Shown one piece after another: positions 61,221 to 64,000 of a stretch of DNA of 64,000 bases. A program made the translations under genes and the position numbers. The DNA is from Parachlamydiaceae bacterium. Lineage in GTDB: Bacteria; Chlamydiota; Chlamydiia; Chlamydiales; Parachlamydiaceae. The notes below the pieces were generated by a model. That model saw nothing but the letters and a program-made list of their open reading frames with translations, was not told the origin of the DNA and did no database searches. The stretch is taken from NCBI GenBank assembly GCA_013821265.1, contig JACDHD010000006.1, positions 1 through 64,000 on the forward strand, written 5' to 3'. Within the stretch, counting starts at the first letter, position 1; each line of letters opens with the position of its first letter.

Positions 61221-62495
61221 ATGAACAAAGAGCTAATTGCAGTCTTTGAATACCTGGAACGAGAAAAAGGCATTTCACGCAATGTCATTATCGACGCTAT
61301 TGAAGAGTCGTTGCGGGCTGCCGCACGTAAGAGCGTGCAGGGTGCCTCTAATGTTACTGTAAAGATTCATCCTAAAACTGGAAACATCGAAGTCTATTCC
61401 GAGAAAGAGATTGTTGACGACGTAGAAGTTCCAGCACAGGAAATCTCTATTGAAGAAGCACGTTCAATAGATCCAGAATGCGAAATTGGTCAATTTATTG
61501 ACGTAGAGACTACTCCAAAAGACTTCGGACGCATCGCAGCACAGAAAGCGCGCCAAATCATTACGCAAAAGCTACGCGGTGCTGAACGCGATGTGATCTA
61601 CGAAGAGTACCGCCACCGCGCAAATGAACTCATTTCCGGAACCGTAAAACGGATCATTCGCGGATCAAATATTATTGTAGACTTAGGGAAAGTGGAAGCG
61701 ATTATGCCGATGCGAAACTACCCTAAAACAGAATCGTATAATACTGGCGATAAAGTGTTAGCACTGTTACTTGGCGTTCAAGACACAGAAGGTGGAGGAG
61801 CAGAAGTTGTTCTTTCACGTAGCCACCCTGACTTTGTTAGACAGTTGATGATTCAAGAAGTACCAGAAATCAACGATGGCACTGTTGTGATCGATAAACT
61901 CATCCGTGAGCCAGGCTACCGCACAAAGCTAACTGTTCGTTCCACTGATCCGAAAGTCGATCCAGTCGGAGCATGTGTTGGGATGCGTGGAGTGCGTGTG
62001 AAAAACGTTGTGCGCGAACTAAACAATGAAAAGATAGACATTATTCCTTTTGCACAGGATCCAATTGAGCTATTGCAAAACGCGTTGTCTCCGATAGAAA
62101 TTCGCAAAGTAAGTGTAAATGATGATGCGCAAACAATAACCATTGTTGTAGATGATGATGATTTTGCCGCAGTAATTGGCAAAAAGGGCATGAATGCTAG
62201 GTTGAACGGTCAGCTTGTAGGCTATGGGCTGGAAGTTCAACGTCTAGGTGAACATAACCGTTTGATCGCGATGCAGATGTCGGAAGAGCTGGAGTCAGCT
62301 CAAGATCCCGAACTGGATCAGCCATTGGGCAGCATTGAAGGCGTTAGCGCCTTGGTTGTTGAACACTTGGCGGCAGAAGGATATACTCTGCGCAGCCTTC
62401 TAACGGCAACACCAGAAAAGTTGGCTACAATTCCAGGAATAAGCCTTGAAACAGCCCATAAATTGCTAGAACAAGCCAGAAAAAAGAGGATGTGA
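61221..62495 (+). CDS. nusA: Transcription termination/antitermination factor NusA
   Basis: NusA binds RNA polymerase and nascent RNA. The N-terminal domain starts [20 protein letters not shown]; an S1 domain ([20 protein letters not shown]) and two KH domains follow (AGYRTKL-like [32 protein letters not shown], and [20 protein letters not shown]). A short helix-hairpin-helix tail ([20 protein letters not shown]) ends the 424-aa protein, shorter than E. coli NusA as usual in this phylum. GAGG lies 9-12 bases before the ATG. Confidence 0.97.
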   Translation: MNKELIAVFEYLEREKGISRNVIIDAIEESLRAAARKSVQGASNVTVKIHPKTGNIEVYSEKEIVDDVEVPAQEISIEEARSIDPECEIGQFIDVETTPKDFGRIAAQKARQIITQKLRGAERDVIYEEYRHRANELISGTVKRIIRGSNIIVDLGKVEAIMPMRNYPKTESYNTGDKVLALLLGVQDTEGGGAEVVLSRSHPDFVRQLMIQEVPEINDGTVVIDKLIREPGYRTKLTVRSTDPKVDPVGACVGMRGVRVKNVVRELNNEKIDIIPFAQDPIELLQNALSPIEIRKVSVNDDAQTITIVVDDDDFAAVIGKKGMNARLNGQLVGYGLEVQRLGEHNRLIAMQMSEELESAQDPELDQPLGSIEGVSALVVEHLAAEGYTLRSLLTATPEKLATIPGISLETAHKLLEQARKKRM

Positions 62496-62499
62496 AGCG

Positions 62500-64000
62500 T
62501 TGGCTAAACATTTGAAGTTAACTATTAAAAACGCTCAAATTGCGGAAGCGATTAATTTGGGCAGTTTAAAAAATAAATTGGCGAAGAAAAAAGAAGCTGC
62601 GGCAGCTCCTGTGGAAGCAGAAAGCGAACAAAAAGTAGCTGAAACACAAGCGCCAACGACAAAAGCACCTCGTAAAAAAGTTGTGGCGAAAGAGCCTGTG
62701 CATGAAGAAGATAGCAAGGCTGTAAAAGAAGAGCCGGCTCCACGTATTCGTGCGCGTTCAAAATCTGTCTTTGCTGAGCCACATGTTCCAAAGTCAGGCG
62801 AAGCAGAGGAAGTTGTCGAAGTTGTTGAAGAAGAATTCAAAGAAGAAGAAGTCTCTTCAAAACCGATACTAGGACAACAAACGCATGGGCAGCAAAGCAA
62901 TGAAGAGTTGCGACGCAAGGTATTCGGTGAAGATTTAGAAATCGAACCAGAAGCCCCTCAACCGTCATTAGATAAACTGTTTGCAGCTGAGGAATCCGTT
63001 CAAACAGTTAACCAATCTGCTGAAAAAGTTGTGACTGAAGCTCCCCTGCCAAAGCAACCCTTACCCCCTGTTGCAAAGGAATCACCTTTGCCAATGCCAC
63101 AATTTAGACCAGTGACTCCAAAAGAGCCTTTAAAAGCCTCACAACTGCCTGAGCCACGCGTCAAATTAGGACCTACAGGGCGACATGTTAAGGATTTGAT
63201 TCCTCCACCTAGACCTAGACGGGATACACCAGCGCCAGCACCAGTGGCGGAAGATCGCAATCGTCCTAAAAAGCCTGCGGCAGCACCAGCAGCTCGACCC
63301 TTCAGTGGTCCTGCAGCAGCTCCTGCAAGTGCTGGTGGAGATGCAGATGCTCGCAAAGGTGGTAAATTTGGAACAAAAGAATTTAGAGATATTAAGCCGA
63401 CGCGCAAGCCACAAGGTGGTGAGCGTACTTTTGATGCGCGTGACCGTCATGGATTGCGCGATAGTGAGGAAGATCAGCGTTGGCGCAAAAAGCGTATGGG
63501 CAAGCGTATTCAGGAAGAAGCTCCTGTCATACGGCCCACGACGCTCAAAGTGCGCACTCCTATTTCAATTAAAGACCTAGCTGTAGAAATGAAGCTGAAA
63601 GCGTCGCAATTGATCGCCAAGATGTTCCTGCAAGGGGTTGTCGTGACGTTGAATGACTTGCTTGACGATGAAACAACAATTCAATTGTTGGGTCAAGAAT
63701 TTGGCTGCGAAATCACAATCGATACATCGGAAGAACAGCGCATTCGCATTACAGACAAAAGCGTTAAAGATGAAATTCAAGGTAGCAAAGAAGAAGAACT
63801 CATTTTGCGTGCTCCTGTTGTTGCCTTTATGGGTCACGTTGACCACGGAAAAACGAGCTTAATCGATTCCATTCGCAAATCGAATCGTGCTGCTGGTGAA
63901 GCTGGAGCCATTACACAACATATTGGTGCTTTCCGCTGCCACACATCTGTGGGTGATATTACAGTTTTGGATACTCCTGGTCACGAAGCGTTTTCCGCTA
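62500..64000 (+). CDS. infB: Translation initiation factor IF-2, 5' part (cut by window end)
   Basis: IF-2 is the GTPase that brings initiator tRNA to the ribosome. The frame is open from a TTG at 62500, five bases after the nusA stop, with AGAGGA 9 bases ahead, to the window end (500 codons). Residues 1-330 are a Lys/Ala/Pro/Glu-rich low-complexity arm. The IF2-N-like segment ([20 protein letters not shown]) lies near 365-385, G1 is [16 protein letters not shown] at 441-456, and G3 is [10 protein letters not shown] at the very end. The remaining G domain and domains III-IV are outside the window. Confidence 0.95.
   Translation, partial: MAKHLKLTIKNAQIAEAINLGSLKNKLAKKKEAAAAPVEAESEQKVAETQAPTTKAPRKKVVAKEPVHEEDSKAVKEEPAPRIRARSKSVFAEPHVPKSGEAEEVVEVVEEEFKEEEVSSKPILGQQTHGQQSNEELRRKVFGEDLEIEPEAPQPSLDKLFAAEESVQTVNQSAEKVVTEAPLPKQPLPPVAKESPLPMPQFRPVTPKEPLKASQLPEPRVKLGPTGRHVKDLIPPPRPRRDTPAPAPVAEDRNRPKKPAAAPAARPFSGPAAAPASAGGDADARKGGKFGTKEFRDIKPTRKPQGGERTFDARDRHGLRDSEEDQRWRKKRMGKRIQEEAPVIRPTTLKVRTPISIKDLAVEMKLKASQLIAKMFLQGVVVTLNDLLDDETTIQLLGQEFGCEITIDTSEEQRIRITDKSVKDEIQGSKEEELILRAPVVAFMGHVDHGKTSLIDSIRKSNRAAGEAGAITQHIGAFRCHTSVGDITVLDTPGHEAFSA

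Noticed and set aside
62535-63407. Ser- and Ala-rich minus-strand frames under infB
   Set aside because: They mirror the low-complexity arm of IF-2, which is in frame from 62500 through the GTPase G1 motif.

Overview
The window looks like the chromosome of an amoeba-associated (environmental) member of the Chlamydiae. This is inferred from gene content: rpsA-nusA-infB in tandem, gatCAB, dnaX-ybaB, a ptsH/ptsI/hprK set next to comEC, kdtA (Kdo transferase), tgt, a DsbH-like periplasmic thioredoxin, a Ulp1-type protease like the chlamydial deubiquitinases, and a protein with the bilobed hydrophobic hairpin of inclusion-membrane (Inc) proteins. The genus cannot be named from the sequence alone.

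Layout. 1-3.6 kb: two paralogous hypothetical genes, each with its own near-consensus sigma-70-type promoter, between inverted 144-bp copies of a composite repeat. 3.7-8.5 kb: an MBL-fold hydrolase, tRNA-Leu(UAA), a TIR-domain protein, an AAA ATPase with a nuclease-like tail, then a graveyard of gene fragments (TetR regulator, DHFR-like reductase, phage terminase). 8.8-15.9 kb: candidate host-interaction genes (a membrane hypothetical, a membrane-anchored Ulp1-like cysteine protease, a membrane-anchored RING-like protein) mixed with an AlaX-like editing protein, a GrpB-GNAT fusion, ExoD and a pseudaminic acid synthase. 16.1-20.1 kb: gatCAB, then a secreted nickel superoxide dismutase-like protein. 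20.5-31.6 kb: Nudix, an Inc-like protein, a redoxin, an epimerase, an RNB ribonuclease, an outer-membrane barrel, scpAB, galE, dnaX and ybaB. 32.5-39.5 kb: a hypothetical, the ptsI/ptsH/hprK/SUKH-like cluster, and comEC. 39.6-51.7 kb: three very large proteins (854, 822 and 1386 aa, the last with a VWA domain and 85-aa tandem repeats) around kdtA and two tRNA-Met genes. 51.8-59.1 kb: tgt with a queuosine-precursor transporter, an outer-membrane efflux lipoprotein, a hypothetical, a DsbH-like protein and a DTW/Tsr3-type protein. 59.4-64 kb: rpsA, nusA and infB, the last cut by the window end.

The most unusual property is intergenic. At least five families of palindromic, non-coding repeats fill almost every gap: (B) a CCCACAGT...ACTGTGGG hairpin unit, (C) long ACCACAGAGACACAGAG hairpins, (D) GGGCACGGGCACG hairpins, (E) hairpin clusters at gene 3' ends that sometimes encode the protein tail, and (F) a roughly 70-bp unit containing CCAGGCCGGGACGGCCTGG. 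Several are enclosed by a shared terminal inverted repeat, GAGACAATTGCATAAGTC (27 bp perfect in the best copy), and elements are nested inside one another. This suggests a MITE-like population with one kind of end and interchangeable interiors. Many starts appear to be GTG or TTG, chosen here from Shine-Dalgarno spacing.
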